DNA of 64,000 nt, from contig NZ_WPNZ01000004.1 of NCBI RefSeq assembly GCF_009755605.1, positions 310,001 to 374,000 on the forward strand. Direction: 5' to 3'. Under the pieces are notes generated by a model. That model had not been told where the DNA came from. It saw nothing but the letters and a program-made list of their open reading frames with translations, and made no database searches. Numbering within the stretch: position 1 is the first letter of the stretch; each line of letters starts with the position of its first letter. This DNA comes from Streptomyces typhae (GTDB lineage Bacteria > Actinomycetota > Actinomycetes > Streptomycetales > Streptomycetaceae). Below, piece by piece: positions 53,102 through 62,193 of the stretch. The translations under genes and the position numbers were made by a program.

Positions 53102-53977
53102 TCAGCCGAGTTCCAGCGTGGTCACTCCGAACACCTTGTCCTGCGCGAACTCCCGCACCGGGCCCGTGTACATGCGGGCGGTGGCGAACGTCGGCTTCAT
53201 GCCGCGGGCCTCGGCCAGGGCGACGGCCCGCGCGTTCGTCTCCGGCACGTCCATGGCGACGGGCGTGCCGCCGGTCCCGGCCGCCAGCGCGTCGAGCAGC
53301 GCCTCGGCGTCCGCGCGGGTGTCGGCGAACAGCGGGCCCACGCGGGGCCCGTCGAGCGCGGGGCGCAGCACCCCGTACCCGGTGACGCGCCCGTCGGTGA
53401 CGCTCGCCAGGGCGCGGTGGCCCGGCGCCTTCAGCCAGGCGTCGAGGAAGCGCGGCCGGTCGGCGGGGCAGCAGGAGCTGTCGTACGCGGCGACGGCCGC
53501 CGGGTCCACCTCGGCGACGGGCCTGATGTGCCCGCTGTGCCCGGACGCCGCGCCCTGCTGTCCTGCGGGGCCGACGTAGCGCACGTTGCCGTGCGCGCGC
53601 TCGAAGCCGGAGCGGCGGTAGTTGTCCTGCTGTGCCGGTACGCCGTCCAGGCCCACGACCCGGTCCCCGGCGTGCGCGAGCGCGGCCCGCCAGGTCGCGA
53701 TGCCGTGGCCGTGGCCGCGTACGTCGGTCCTGACCAGGTAGAAGCCGAGGAAGGCGTACGCGGCGTCGTAGGTGACCACGGAGATCGCCGAGACGGGCTC
53801 GCCGTCGACGCGCCCCACGAAGAATCCCGCCGGGTCCTGCGCGAAGAAGGCGGCCGCGTCCCCGTAGCCGGGATTCCAGCCCTCCTGCGCGGCCCAGTCG
53901 GTGACCAGGCGCCAGTCGTCGGGCGTCGCCGTCGAGACGACGAGCCGTCCGGCCTGTGCGGGAACCGCGTTCTCCAT
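53102..53977 (-). CDS. Tandem GNAT-type N-acetyltransferase
   Basis: A 291-residue protein with an N-terminal GNAT domain (LVRTDVRGHGHGIATWRAALAHA is the acetyl-CoA site) and a C-terminal GNAT-like domain (HRALASVTDGRVTGYGVLRP, MDVPETNARAVALAEARGM) of the type found in YitH-like acetyltransferases. Substrate unknown. Start is ATG seven bases after GAGGAAGG. Confidence 0.85.
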   Translation of the reverse strand: MENAVPAQAGRLVVSTATPDDWRLVTDWAAQEGWNPGYGDAAAFFAQDPAGFFVGRVDGEPVSAISVVTYDAAYAFLGFYLVRTDVRGHGHGIATWRAALAHAGDRVVGLDGVPAQQDNYRRSGFERAHGNVRYVGPAGQQGAASGHSGHIRPVAEVDPAAVAAYDSSCCPADRPRFLDAWLKAPGHRALASVTDGRVTGYGVLRPALDGPRVGPLFADTRADAEALLDALAAGTGGTPVAMDVPETNARAVALAEARGMKPTFATARMYTGPVREFAQDKVFGVTTLELG

Positions 53978-54114
53978 CGGCACACCTTCCTCGGCTTCCT
54001 CAGTTTGCTCAGTGGTACGCCCCCGTCGGACGGTTCCGCGCGGGCGGGCCCGGTCCATCCTGCCCCGCCGCGCACGCCGTCATCCGGCCCGCCGAGCCGA
54101 TCGAGCCGTCCGGG

Positions 54115-54870
54115 TCAGTCGGCGGGCAGCCCCAGCGCGTCCGCCAGGTTCTCCATCTCGGCGTGCAGCAGCGTGCCGGGGCGGTGCCCCATGCCCCCGA
54201 ACAGGCCCTGCACCTCCAGGCCGACGACGCCGTGCAGCCGGGCCCAGGCCGTGACCGTCCCGGCGAGGGCGGTGGCCGCGTCGGCGTCCGGCGCCCAGCC
54301 CTCGACCCACTGCTGGACGGGCGGGCTCCCGTTCAGCCAGCACCGCATCTCCGCGCGCAGGTCGAGCGCCGCGCCCCGGCAGTCGCCCTGCCCGAGCACG
54401 CCGAGCAGCGGCCCGAGGACGGCACGGGCGCGGTCGGCGGTCTCGGGCGGCGCCTGGTAGCCGGGGGACGGGGTGCCCGCGAGGAGCTGGTAGACGTGCG
54501 GCGCGCCGGTGGCCCAGGCGCGGAAGGCGGTGGCGAGGGCGTGCAGCCGCTGCCGGGGCGGGGCGCCCGCGGCGCGATCGGCGGCCGCGCGCATGGCGGC
54601 GGCCGCGTCGTCGTAGCCGTCGCAGATCAGCTCGGTGAGGAGGTCGTCGCGCCCGCGGAAGTACTTGTAGAGGGCCGGTCCCGTGAGGCCGAGCCCCTTG
54701 GCCACGGCGTTGAGGCTGAGCGCGGGGGCGCCGCCGGCCCTGATCTGCTCCAGGGCGGCGGCCTTGATCTCGGCGCGGACCTGGTCGCGGTAGCGGCTGC
54801 GGGGCGAGGAGGCCTTGCCGCTGCCGTGTGCGTCGTCCGAGCTGCCCGAGCTGCCGAAGCTGCCTGCCAT
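54115..54870 (-). CDS. TetR/AcrR-family regulator
   Basis: A 251-residue repressor with a Ser/Gly-rich N-terminus, a TetR helix-turn-helix (AALEQIRAGGAPALSLNAVAKGLGLTGPALYKYF in parts) and a C-terminal ligand domain of the WHG type common in Streptomyces. It is divergent from the quinone-oxidoreductase-like gene, with two matching operators between them. Confidence 0.92.
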   Translation of the reverse strand: MAGSFGSSGSSDDAHGSGKASSPRSRYRDQVRAEIKAAALEQIRAGGAPALSLNAVAKGLGLTGPALYKYFRGRDDLLTELICDGYDDAAAAMRAAADRAAGAPPRQRLHALATAFRAWATGAPHVYQLLAGTPSPGYQAPPETADRARAVLGPLLGVLGQGDCRGAALDLRAEMRCWLNGSPPVQQWVEGWAPDADAATALAGTVTAWARLHGVVGLEVQGLFGGMGHRPGTLLHAEMENLADALGLPAD

Positions 54871-54901
54871 GGCACCGGCCCTCTCTCGACTTCCAGCTGG
54901 A

Positions 54902-54982
54902 GTTAGAGATTCTAACTCGCGAAAGAGGTGCCTTGACAGGCGTCGGCGAGCGGAGCATGCTCGTCGAGTTAGAGCCTCTAAC
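54902..54982. promoter_or_regulatory. Twin TetR operators
   Basis: GTTAGAGATTCTAAC (54902-54916; the dyad extends to GAGTTAGA-N3-TCTAACTC) and GTTAGAGCCTCTAAC (54968-54982) share GTTAGA-N3-TCTAAC. They flank the divergent promoters, one near each gene, 66 bp apart. Confidence 0.88.
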
Positions 54983-55020
54983 GAACGCTAGAGCAACGCC
55001 CACACGAAAGAGGATGAGCC

Positions 55021-56118
55021 ATGCGTACGAGCGAGCAGCGGCCCACGGCCGTCGCGACCGAGATCGTCCTGCCCGGCGCCGTCGAGCCCGAGGGCCTGGA
55101 GGTCCGGCACGTCGGCACCCCCGCCCCCGGCCCCGGCGAGGTGCTGCTCGCGATGGAGGCCACCGGCGTCTCGTTCGCCGAGCAGCAGATGCGCCGCGGG
55201 AAGTACTACGACCAGCCGAAGTTCCCCTTCGTGCCCGGGTACGACCTGGTAGGACGGGTCGCGCGGACCGGCCCCGGGGTGGACCCCGCGCTGACGGGAC
55301 GGCGGTACGCGGCCCTGACGAAGACCGGCGGCTGGGCGAGCCACGTCGTGGTGCCCGCCGCGGACCTGGTCGAGGTGCCGGACTCCGTGCCGTCGGCCGA
55401 CGCCGAGACGCTCGTCGTGAACGGCGTCACCGCCTGGCAGATGCTGCACCGCACGGCCGGGGTCGAGGCGGGCGACACCGTCGTCGTGCTCGGCGCGAAC
55501 GGCGGCGTCGGCTCCACCCTGGTCCAGCTCGCCCGGATCGCCGGGGTGCGGGTGATCGGCACGGCCTCACGGCGCCACCACGACCGGCTGCGCGACCTCG
55601 GCGCCGTCCCCGTCGACTACCGCGACCCGGATCTGTACGGGCGGCTGCGCGGCCTCGCCCCCGACGGAGTGCGCGCGGTCTTCGACCACGTGGGCGGCGA
55701 GGGCATCGTGGACTCGTTCCGGCTGCTCGCCCCCGGCGGCACCCTGGTGTCGTACGGCACCGCCTCCACCCGGGACGTCGCCGGATCCTCCAAGGCCCCC
55801 GTCCTGAAGCTCTTCGCGCGCCTGACGCTGTGGAACGCGCTGCCCAACTCCCGGCACGCGCACTTCTACAACATCTGGGCCGGCCTGCGGAACGCCGACG
55901 CCTTCCGCGCGCGCCTGCGCACCGACCTCGGTCAGGTGTTCGCACTGCTCGCAGCGGGCAGCATCCAGCCGCAGGTCGCCGCGCGCATCCCGCTCTCACG
56001 GGCCGCCGACGCCCTGCGCCTCGCCGAGTCCGGCACGGTCGCGGGCAAGGTCGTCCTCGTACCGGACCGCACACCGCACGAGGAGCCCGCACCGGAACCC
56101 GCACCGACGGGCCGGTGA
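55021..56118 (+). CDS. Zinc-independent quinone oxidoreductase-like MDR protein
   Basis: A 365-residue medium-chain dehydrogenase/reductase with a GroES-like N-terminal domain (PGPGEVLLAMEATGVSFAE, FPFVPGYDLVGRVARTG) and a nucleotide-binding motif VVVLGANGGVGSTLVQLA. The catalytic zinc ligands of alcohol dehydrogenases are missing, as in NADPH-quinone or enone reductases. ATG follows AGAGGATGAGCC. Control by the divergent TetR, perhaps in response to an electrophile, is likely. Confidence 0.9.
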   Translation: MRTSEQRPTAVATEIVLPGAVEPEGLEVRHVGTPAPGPGEVLLAMEATGVSFAEQQMRRGKYYDQPKFPFVPGYDLVGRVARTGPGVDPALTGRRYAALTKTGGWASHVVVPAADLVEVPDSVPSADAETLVVNGVTAWQMLHRTAGVEAGDTVVVLGANGGVGSTLVQLARIAGVRVIGTASRRHHDRLRDLGAVPVDYRDPDLYGRLRGLAPDGVRAVFDHVGGEGIVDSFRLLAPGGTLVSYGTASTRDVAGSSKAPVLKLFARLTLWNALPNSRHAHFYNIWAGLRNADAFRARLRTDLGQVFALLAAGSIQPQVAARIPLSRAADALRLAESGTVAGKVVLVPDRTPHEEPAPEPAPTGR

Positions 56119-56288
56119 CCTCATTCCGGCCACATCATCAACTAGCGCCAATACAGGGCTCTTTCAGACATTCGTACGAAATTTTCGTCCGCCATGCACC
56201 GTTGCACCGGTCTCCTCGACAGGATCGACAGAAGCGACAGGCCGTCCGGTCAACCGTGCCGGACGGCCGGCGTCACCTGGGAGGAACT

Positions 56289-58358
56289 TTGGTACGTCAT
56301 TCCCGTCCGGCCCCCCGACCGACAGGAGAGTCGTCAGGAGGGCGATCGACAGGAAAATCGACAGGCAAGCGGCGGCACGCCCCGCCGTCCCCACCCGAAC
56401 AGCTGCTCTTCGGCGGGCGGTTGCGCAGCTCCTGGGGGTGGACCGCACACGAGGGGGCGCGCCTGAACGCCTCGTTCCTCTCGATCCTGCGGCAGATCCC
56501 CACCCTCTTCCGGCACACCGTGTCGCTGGCCTGGCACGCCGATCCGTGGGCGCTCGTGGTGGTCGCGGTGGCCCAGCTCGGCCAGGCGGCGGCGACCGCG
56601 TTCGGGCTCCTCGCCACCAACCGCGTCCTGGTCTCCCTGTTCGCCGCGGGCCCCACCGCCGACCGGGTGCGCGAGGCGCTGCCGTCCCTGCTGTGGGTGG
56701 CCGCGGCCAGCGCGTTCGCGGCGACGCTGCGCGCCGTGTCGTTCGCGGCGACGGGACGCCTCGGACCCAAGGTCGAACGGCTCGCGGGCCTGTCCATGAT
56801 GGAGCAGGTCATCCGCGTGGAGATGGAGCACATCGAGCGCTCCGACTTCCACGCGGCCCTGGACTCGGGACAGCACGGGCAGACCGCCGCCCGCCGTCTC
56901 ATCGAGCACACCCTCGGCATCGTCGAGGCCCTCATGGCCCTGATCGCCGTCAGCGGCGTCCTCGCGGTGCTGCACCCGGTGCTCCTGCCGCTCCTGGTCG
57001 CCGTGGTGGTGCCGAAGGCCTGGGGCACGGTCCGGGCGGCGCGCCGCACCTACGAGTCGGTGCAGATCTGGCTGGAACACGTACGTCAGCAAGGGGCGCT
57101 GCGGCGACTCCTCATCTCGCAGCGGGCGGCGCCGGAGCTGCGCGTGCACGGCGCGGGTCCCTTCCTGCTCGACCAGTTCGACCAGATGGCGGCGCAGGCC
57201 GCGGACGAGCAGACGCGCCTCGCCCACCTGGAGGCCCGCACGGAACTGGCCACGTCCGCCCTGTCGGGCCTGACCGCGGGCGCCACCTACGCCGTGCTCG
57301 GCTGGCTGCTCACGCACGGTCAGCTGCCGCTGGCCGCGGGCGCGACCGCCGCCCTGGCCCTGACCAGCGGCACGGCGGGGCTGCGCCGGATGGTGACGCA
57401 CATCCACCATCTGTACGAGCAGAGCCTGTTCATGAACGACCTGATCCGCGCCCGCGAGGAGGCGCGGCGCCGGGCCATCCCCGCCACCGGCGCCCCGGTG
57501 CCCGAGCCGCCCGAGGTGATCGCGTTCGACCGGGTGACGTTCCGCTACCCCGAGCGGGCGGCACCGGCGCTCGACGACGTGTCCCTGACCATCCGCAAGG
57601 GTCAGGTCGTCGCCCTGGTCGGCGCGAACGGGTCGGGCAAGACGACCCTGAGCAAGCTTCTCGCGGGCCTGTACCTGCCGACGTCGGGCACCGTGAGCTG
57701 GGACGGCACCGACCTGCGCGCGCTGCGCCGCGACGACGTCTTCGCCCATGTCGCCCTGGTCCTGCAGAACTTCAAGCAGTGGCCGTTCACCGCCCGCGCC
57801 AACGTGGCCATCAGCCGGCCGGACGCCATCCACGACACCGCCCGCCTGGACGCCGCCGCCGCGTACGCCGACGCGCACAGCGTCCTCGCTGACCTCCCGC
57901 ACGGCTGGGACACCCTGTGCGAGAAGGGCTACGAGGGCGGCGTCGACCTGTCCGGCGGGCAGTGGCAGCGCGTCGCCCTGGCCCGCGCCTACTTCCGCGA
58001 CGCCGACATCCTCATCTGCGACGAGCCGACCAGCAGCATGGACCCGGCCGCCGAGATCGACGCCTTCCACAAGATCCGCGCCCTCGCGTCGAAGGACCAG
58101 ACGATCGTCCTGGTCACGCACCGGCTGCACAGCGTCAAGGAGGCCGACGTCATCTACGTCCTCGACGAGGGCAGGCTGGTGGAGCACGGCGACTTCGCGA
58201 CCCTGATGTCCGCCGACGGGCCGCAGGTGTTCCGGCGCCTGTTCGAGCTCCAGTCGCACCAGTACCGCACGGACACCCTCGACGGCGTGCCCGCGCAGCG
58301 GATCCGGTCCCGCGACGCTATGCCGGACCAGTCCCCGGCGGCCGGGACAACCGGATGA
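56289..58358 (+). CDS. ABC exporter with fused permease and ATPase domains (TTG start)
   Basis: A 689-residue half-transporter: a basic N-terminal tail, the conserved-looking EQLLFGG ... GWTAHEGARLN segment, about five or six membrane helices (90-360), and an ATPase with Walker A GANGSGKTT, signature LSGGQWQRVALARA, Walker B ILICDEPTSSMD and VTHRLHSV. The likely start is TTG 56289 four bases after GGGAGG, because no ATG or GTG precedes the conserved segment. Between the upstream gene and this one are 170 bp with several CGACAGG copies. The 3' end overlaps the convergent regulator gene by 41 bp. Substrate unknown. Confidence 0.85.
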   Translation: MVRHSRPAPRPTGESSGGRSTGKSTGKRRHAPPSPPEQLLFGGRLRSSWGWTAHEGARLNASFLSILRQIPTLFRHTVSLAWHADPWALVVVAVAQLGQAAATAFGLLATNRVLVSLFAAGPTADRVREALPSLLWVAAASAFAATLRAVSFAATGRLGPKVERLAGLSMMEQVIRVEMEHIERSDFHAALDSGQHGQTAARRLIEHTLGIVEALMALIAVSGVLAVLHPVLLPLLVAVVVPKAWGTVRAARRTYESVQIWLEHVRQQGALRRLLISQRAAPELRVHGAGPFLLDQFDQMAAQAADEQTRLAHLEARTELATSALSGLTAGATYAVLGWLLTHGQLPLAAGATAALALTSGTAGLRRMVTHIHHLYEQSLFMNDLIRAREEARRRAIPATGAPVPEPPEVIAFDRVTFRYPERAAPALDDVSLTIRKGQVVALVGANGSGKTTLSKLLAGLYLPTSGTVSWDGTDLRALRRDDVFAHVALVLQNFKQWPFTARANVAISRPDAIHDTARLDAAAAYADAHSVLADLPHGWDTLCEKGYEGGVDLSGGQWQRVALARAYFRDADILICDEPTSSMDPAAEIDAFHKIRALASKDQTIVLVTHRLHSVKEADVIYVLDEGRLVEHGDFATLMSADGPQVFRRLFELQSHQYRTDTLDGVPAQRIRSRDAMPDQSPAAGTTG

Positions 58359-60348
58359 GCCGCAGCGCCAGCTGGATCTCCAGGGCCCGCTCGGGGGCGT
58401 TCCAGTCGGGCCCGAGCAGCCGGGCGGCGCGGTCGAGACGCTGGACGACGGTGTTCACGTGCACGTGCAGCGCGTCCTTGGCGCGGACCAGGCTTGCGCC
58501 CGCGGCGAAGTAGGCCTCCAGGGTGCGTACGAGTTCGGTGCCGCGCCGCTCGTCGTAGTCGATGACGGGACCGAGCACCCGGCGGACATGGCCGTCGACG
58601 TCCCCGCGGTCGCCCAGGAGCACGCCGACGAAGCCGAGGCCGGCGAGGCTCGCGCCGTCTCCCGTGCGGCCGAGGGCGGTGAGCGCCTCCAGGCAGCGCA
58701 GCGCCTCGGCGTGCACGGCGGGCAGCCCCGCGGGCGCCGCCGCGGGTCCGGCGGCGCCGCACGTCACCGGGGCGCCGACGCACTGGCCGAGGTCGGCGGC
58801 CAGGCGCTCGGCGAGCGGACCGGGGGCGGCGGTGGGGGCGAGCAGGACGACCTGGCCCCCGTGGGGTCCGGCGAGACCGCGCAGGGTACGGGCGCGGCGG
58901 GCCGCCTCCGTCGTGAGACGGCCGCGCAGGCCCGGGTCGCAGTGCAGGACGAGCACGGACGTGGGCTCGCCGAGGTCGACGCCGAGCCGGCGTGCGCGCA
59001 GGGCCAGGCTCGCGCCGCGCCGCGGGTCGGCGGCGTGCGCGGCGGTGAGCAGGTCGTCGAGGAGCTCGCCGCGCACGCGGTCCTCCGCCTCGGCCACCGA
59101 GCGGCGCAGGAGCAGCAGCAACGCCGTGTCCAGGCTGGCCCGTTCGAAGAGCCTGCGGTCGCTGTCGGGCAGGTCGGCCCTGCCGCTCAGCGTGAGGGAG
59201 CCGAGCGGTTCGGGTCCGGCGAGCACGGCGGACACCCAGACGCCGTCGACGCGCACGGCACGCCCCGCGGCGCGGGACGCGGCCACACCGCGCGCGGGCG
59301 GGGCCGGTGACGCGGCGCCCACGCGGGCGAGTTCGGTGCCTTCGGCGTCCTGGACGACCAGGCCGCCGCCGAGGAGCGCGGCTATCTCCGCGGCCAGGTC
59401 GGACACGTCGCCGCCGCGCAGCACCAGGTCGGTGAGGCGGTCGTGGGTCTCGGCCGCGCGGCGCATGGCCTCGCTCTGCGCGCGGGCGGTGGCCGTCGCC
59501 GCGTTGAGCTCCACCAGGGTGGCGCGGGTCTCCTCCAGGAGGCGGGCGCTGTCGATGGCGACGGCCGCGTGGTCGGCGAGGGAGGCGAGCAGCGCGATCT
59601 GGTCGGGTGCGAAGTCGCGCGGCGTCCGGTCGGCCGCGTACAGGACGCCGATGACGCGGCTCCCGACGCGCAACGGCACCCCGAGGATGCCGCGGAGGCC
59701 CTCCTCGCCGACGCCCGCGTCGATGGTGGCGGTGTGCCGGAAACGGGTGTCGCTGCGGTAGTCGGCGCTGGCGTAGGGCCGGGCGGTCTGGGCGACGAGG
59801 CCGCCGAGCCCCTCCCCCATGCCGAGCCGCAGCTCCTGGAACCTCGCGGACGTGCAGCCGTCGGTGACCCGCATGTAGGTGTCGCCCGCCGTCGGGTCGT
59901 TGAGCGTCAGATACGCCACGCCGGTGCCGAGGAGCAGCCGGGCGCGGTGGACGATGGCGCGCAGGACCGCGTCGAGGTCGCTGAGCGCCGCCAGGTCGCC
60001 CGCGGTGTCGAAGAGGGCGGACAGTTCGGCCTCGCGCCGCCGGTGCTGGTCGAGGGTCCCGCGGATGCCGAGTGCCGCCTCGGTGGCCTCCTCGACGCAG
60101 GCCAGTTCGGCCGGGCCCGCCCCCGCGTCCCGGGCCGCAGCCGCGGCCCGGGTGAACTCCTCGGCGGGTGCGTGCCGTCCGAGGAGGTCCAGCAGGTCCC
60201 GCAGGGCGGTCACGGCGGGGTCCGCGGTGCTGCCGGTGCCGCCCGTGCCGCCCGTGCCGCCGGTGCCGCCCGTGCCGCCGGTGCCGCCGGTGCCGCCGGT
60301 GCCGCTGTAGGCGGATTGCTGGGCGGTGCGGGGGCGGGGGGTGGCCAT
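58318..60348 (-). CDS. GAF-PucR (CdaR-type) transcriptional regulator
   Basis: A 676-residue regulator with a Gly-Thr-Gly repeat linker near residue 20-40, a helical region, a GAF sensor domain (about 120-285; GMGEGLGGLVAQT, GILGVPLRVGSRVIGVLYAA), a middle GGDEF-like domain and a C-terminal PucR helix-turn-helix (TLEAYFAAGASLVRAKDALHVHVNTVVQRL in parts). Homologues activate catabolic operons. It starts 25 bp after the MHS transporter stop, in the same operon as the 3-hydroxybutyrate dehydrogenase gene, so it probably senses a related acid. Confidence 0.9.
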   Translation of the reverse strand: MATPRPRTAQQSAYSGTGGTGGTGGTGGTGGTGGTGGTGSTADPAVTALRDLLDLLGRHAPAEEFTRAAAAARDAGAGPAELACVEEATEAALGIRGTLDQHRRREAELSALFDTAGDLAALSDLDAVLRAIVHRARLLLGTGVAYLTLNDPTAGDTYMRVTDGCTSARFQELRLGMGEGLGGLVAQTARPYASADYRSDTRFRHTATIDAGVGEEGLRGILGVPLRVGSRVIGVLYAADRTPRDFAPDQIALLASLADHAAVAIDSARLLEETRATLVELNAATATARAQSEAMRRAAETHDRLTDLVLRGGDVSDLAAEIAALLGGGLVVQDAEGTELARVGAASPAPPARGVAASRAAGRAVRVDGVWVSAVLAGPEPLGSLTLSGRADLPDSDRRLFERASLDTALLLLLRRSVAEAEDRVRGELLDDLLTAAHAADPRRGASLALRARRLGVDLGEPTSVLVLHCDPGLRGRLTTEAARRARTLRGLAGPHGGQVVLLAPTAAPGPLAERLAADLGQCVGAPVTCGAAGPAAAPAGLPAVHAEALRCLEALTALGRTGDGASLAGLGFVGVLLGDRGDVDGHVRRVLGPVIDYDERRGTELVRTLEAYFAAGASLVRAKDALHVHVNTVVQRLDRAARLLGPDWNAPERALEIQLALRLIRLSRPPGTGPA

Positions 60349-60373
60349 GCGGGTGTCGCCTTTCGCGCGCTGC

Positions 60374-61984
60374 TCAGGAGGGTTCGCCGGAGCGTACTGC
60401 CGCCTCGCCGGTTCGGGCCGCGGGGGCGGCCGGGGGCGCGGGCACCGCGGTGTGCCCGGCGGCTTCGGCGGCTCGGGCGGCTTCGGCGGCTCCGGCAGCT
60501 CGGGCGGCTCCGGCAGCTTCGGCGACTTCGGCAGCTTCGGCGACTTCGGCAGCTTCGGCGGCTCGGACGGCTTCGGCGGCACGCAGGTCGCGGCCCCGGG
60601 TCTCGCGGGCGAGGGCCACGGTCACGGTGGTCACCACGGCCGCCAGGGCCAGATACACGGCGACGGGCACGGACGAGTCGTACTCCTTCAGCAGCTCCAC
60701 GGCGATGATCGGGGCGAGCGCGCCCGCGACGATCGAGGCGAGCTGGGAGCCCATCGAGGCGCCGGAGTAGCGGACCCTGGTGTCGAACATCTCGGAGATG
60801 AACGCCGCCTGCGGCCCGTACATGGCGCCGTGGAACAGCAGCCCCACCGTCACCGCCGCGGTGATCACGGCGAACGACTCGGAGTCGACGAGCGCGAAGA
60901 ACGCGAACGCCCACAGGGCCATGCCCACCGAGCCGACGAGCGTCACCGGCCGCCGCCCGATCCGGTCCGAGAGCGCGCCCCAGGCCGGGATGGCGGCGAA
61001 GTGCACGGCGGAGCCGATGAGGACGGCGTTCAGGGCGGTGCTCTTCGGCAGGTCCAGATGCTTGGTGACGTACACGAGCACGAACGACGTCAGTATGTAG
61101 TACGAGATGTTCTCGCCGAACCGGGTGCCGATGGCGGTGAGGACCTGCCGCCAACTCCTGCGGAACACCTCCACGACGGGCGGCTCCTCCGTCTCGCCCC
61201 GCGCGGCGGCGGCCTCCGCCTTGGCCCGCGCCTCCAGGAAGACCGGGGACTCGGACACGGAGAGCCGGATCCACAGGCCGACCACGACCAGGACACCGGA
61301 GAGCAGGAACGGCACGCGCCAGCCCCACGACTGGAAGGTGCTCTCGGACTGCACGGCGGCGAGCAGCGCGAGGACGCCGGTGGCGAGGAGGTTGCCGCCG
61401 GGGGCGCCCGACTGCGGCCAGGAGGCCCAGAAGCCGCGGTGCTTGTCGCCGCCGTGCTCGGACACGATGAGCACGGCGCCGCCCCACTCGCCGCCGAGCG
61501 CGAAGCCCTGGACGAGCCGCAACATTGTGAGCAGCACTGGCGCGCCGACGCCGATCGCGTCGTACGTGGGCAGCAGCCCCATCGCGAACGTGGCACCGCC
61601 CATCAGGAGCAGACTGAGCACGAGGAGCTTCTTGCGTCCGACCTTGTCCCCGTAGTGGCCGAAGACCACGCCGCCGAGCGGCCGGGCGAGGAAGCCGATC
61701 GCGTACGTGATGAAGGCGATCAGGGTGCCGGTGAGCGGGTCGGCGGTGGGGAAGAAGAGATCGTTGAAGACGAGGGCGGCGGCGGAGCCGTACAGGAAGA
61801 AGTCGTACCACTCGATGGTGGTGCCGACGAGGCTGGCACCGACGATGCGGCCGATGCCGGGCTTGCGGCCTGCGCCGGGCTCGTGGCCTGTGCCGGGCTC
61901 GTGGCCTGTGCCGGGCTCGTGGCCTGTGCCGGGCTCGTGGCCTGTGCCGGGATTCCGGCTTGCGCCGGGCTGGGGACGCGCCAT
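60374..61984 (-). CDS. MHS-family MFS transporter with repeat-bearing termini
   Basis: A 536-residue metabolite:H+ symporter. After an N-terminal tail with five EPGTGH-like hexapeptides, the core starts GIGRIVGASLVGTTIEWYDFFLYG and shows the MHS motifs FGHYGDKVGRKKLL, RLVQGFALGGEWGG and LSDRIGRRPVTL. The C-terminus after helix 12 is an Ala/Glu-rich low-complexity tail (AAEAAEVAEAAEVAEAAG). MHS proteins import proline/betaine, shikimate, alpha-ketoglutarate or short organic acids. The link to 3-hydroxybutyrate dehydrogenase suggests 3-hydroxybutyrate as substrate. Upstream of the ATG the frame continues through a 42-bp repeat, which I regard as untranslated. Confidence 0.9.
   Translation of the reverse strand: MARPQPGASRNPGTGHEPGTGHEPGTGHEPGTGHEPGAGRKPGIGRIVGASLVGTTIEWYDFFLYGSAAALVFNDLFFPTADPLTGTLIAFITYAIGFLARPLGGVVFGHYGDKVGRKKLLVLSLLLMGGATFAMGLLPTYDAIGVGAPVLLTMLRLVQGFALGGEWGGAVLIVSEHGGDKHRGFWASWPQSGAPGGNLLATGVLALLAAVQSESTFQSWGWRVPFLLSGVLVVVGLWIRLSVSESPVFLEARAKAEAAAARGETEEPPVVEVFRRSWRQVLTAIGTRFGENISYYILTSFVLVYVTKHLDLPKSTALNAVLIGSAVHFAAIPAWGALSDRIGRRPVTLVGSVGMALWAFAFFALVDSESFAVITAAVTVGLLFHGAMYGPQAAFISEMFDTRVRYSGASMGSQLASIVAGALAPIIAVELLKEYDSSVPVAVYLALAAVVTTVTVALARETRGRDLRAAEAVRAAEAAEVAEAAEVAEAAGAARAAGAAEAARAAEAAGHTAVPAPPAAPAARTGEAAVRSGEPS
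61867..61956. repeat. 18-bp tandem repeat inside the MHS gene
   Basis: GGCCTGTGCCGGGCTCGT repeats at 61867, 61885, 61903, 61921 with a degenerate fifth copy at 61939. It encodes the EPGTGH hexapeptide repeats of the transporter's N-terminal tail and could vary in copy number without shifting frame. Confidence 0.9.
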
Positions 61985-62063
61985 GGGGTTCACCGTGTTC
62001 TCGGTCGTGGGTCGGTCGGGGAGGTCGCCGCGGGGACGGCGGTGGGCGAGCGGGCGGGCAGGC

Positions 62064-62189
62064 GGAGGGAGCGGGCCTTCCGGCGGCGGCAGCGGCCGTG
62101 CGGACGGAGGGAGCGACCCTTCCGGCGACGGCAGCGGCCGTGCGAGCGGAGGGAGCGACCCTTCGGGCGGACGGAACGGCCGTGCGGGG
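62064..62189. repeat. 42-bp tandem repeat upstream of the MHS gene
   Basis: Three copies of a 42-bp unit start at 62064, 62106 and 62148 (each beginning GGAGGGAGCG and ending CGGCCGTGCG before a variable join). The array fills most of the 209-bp gap between the dehydrogenase stop and transporter start. Confidence 0.85.
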
Positions 62190-62193
62190 CGGT

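Noticed and set aside
54828..56288. Plus-strand extension of the ABC exporter frame by nearly 490 codons
   Set aside because: It is a shadow of the quinone-oxidoreductase-like gene in another frame and is Arg/Pro-rich without motifs.
56164..56448. Minus-strand frame with one hydrophobic stretch
   Set aside because: It is antisense to the exporter start region and lacks a start signal; the hydrophobic run is likely fortuitous.
56194..56466. 90-codon frame MHRCTGLLDRIDR... as a possible peptide substrate of the exporter
   Set aside because: It has no ribosome binding site and runs out of frame into the conserved N-terminus of the exporter; composition is not peptide-precursor-like.
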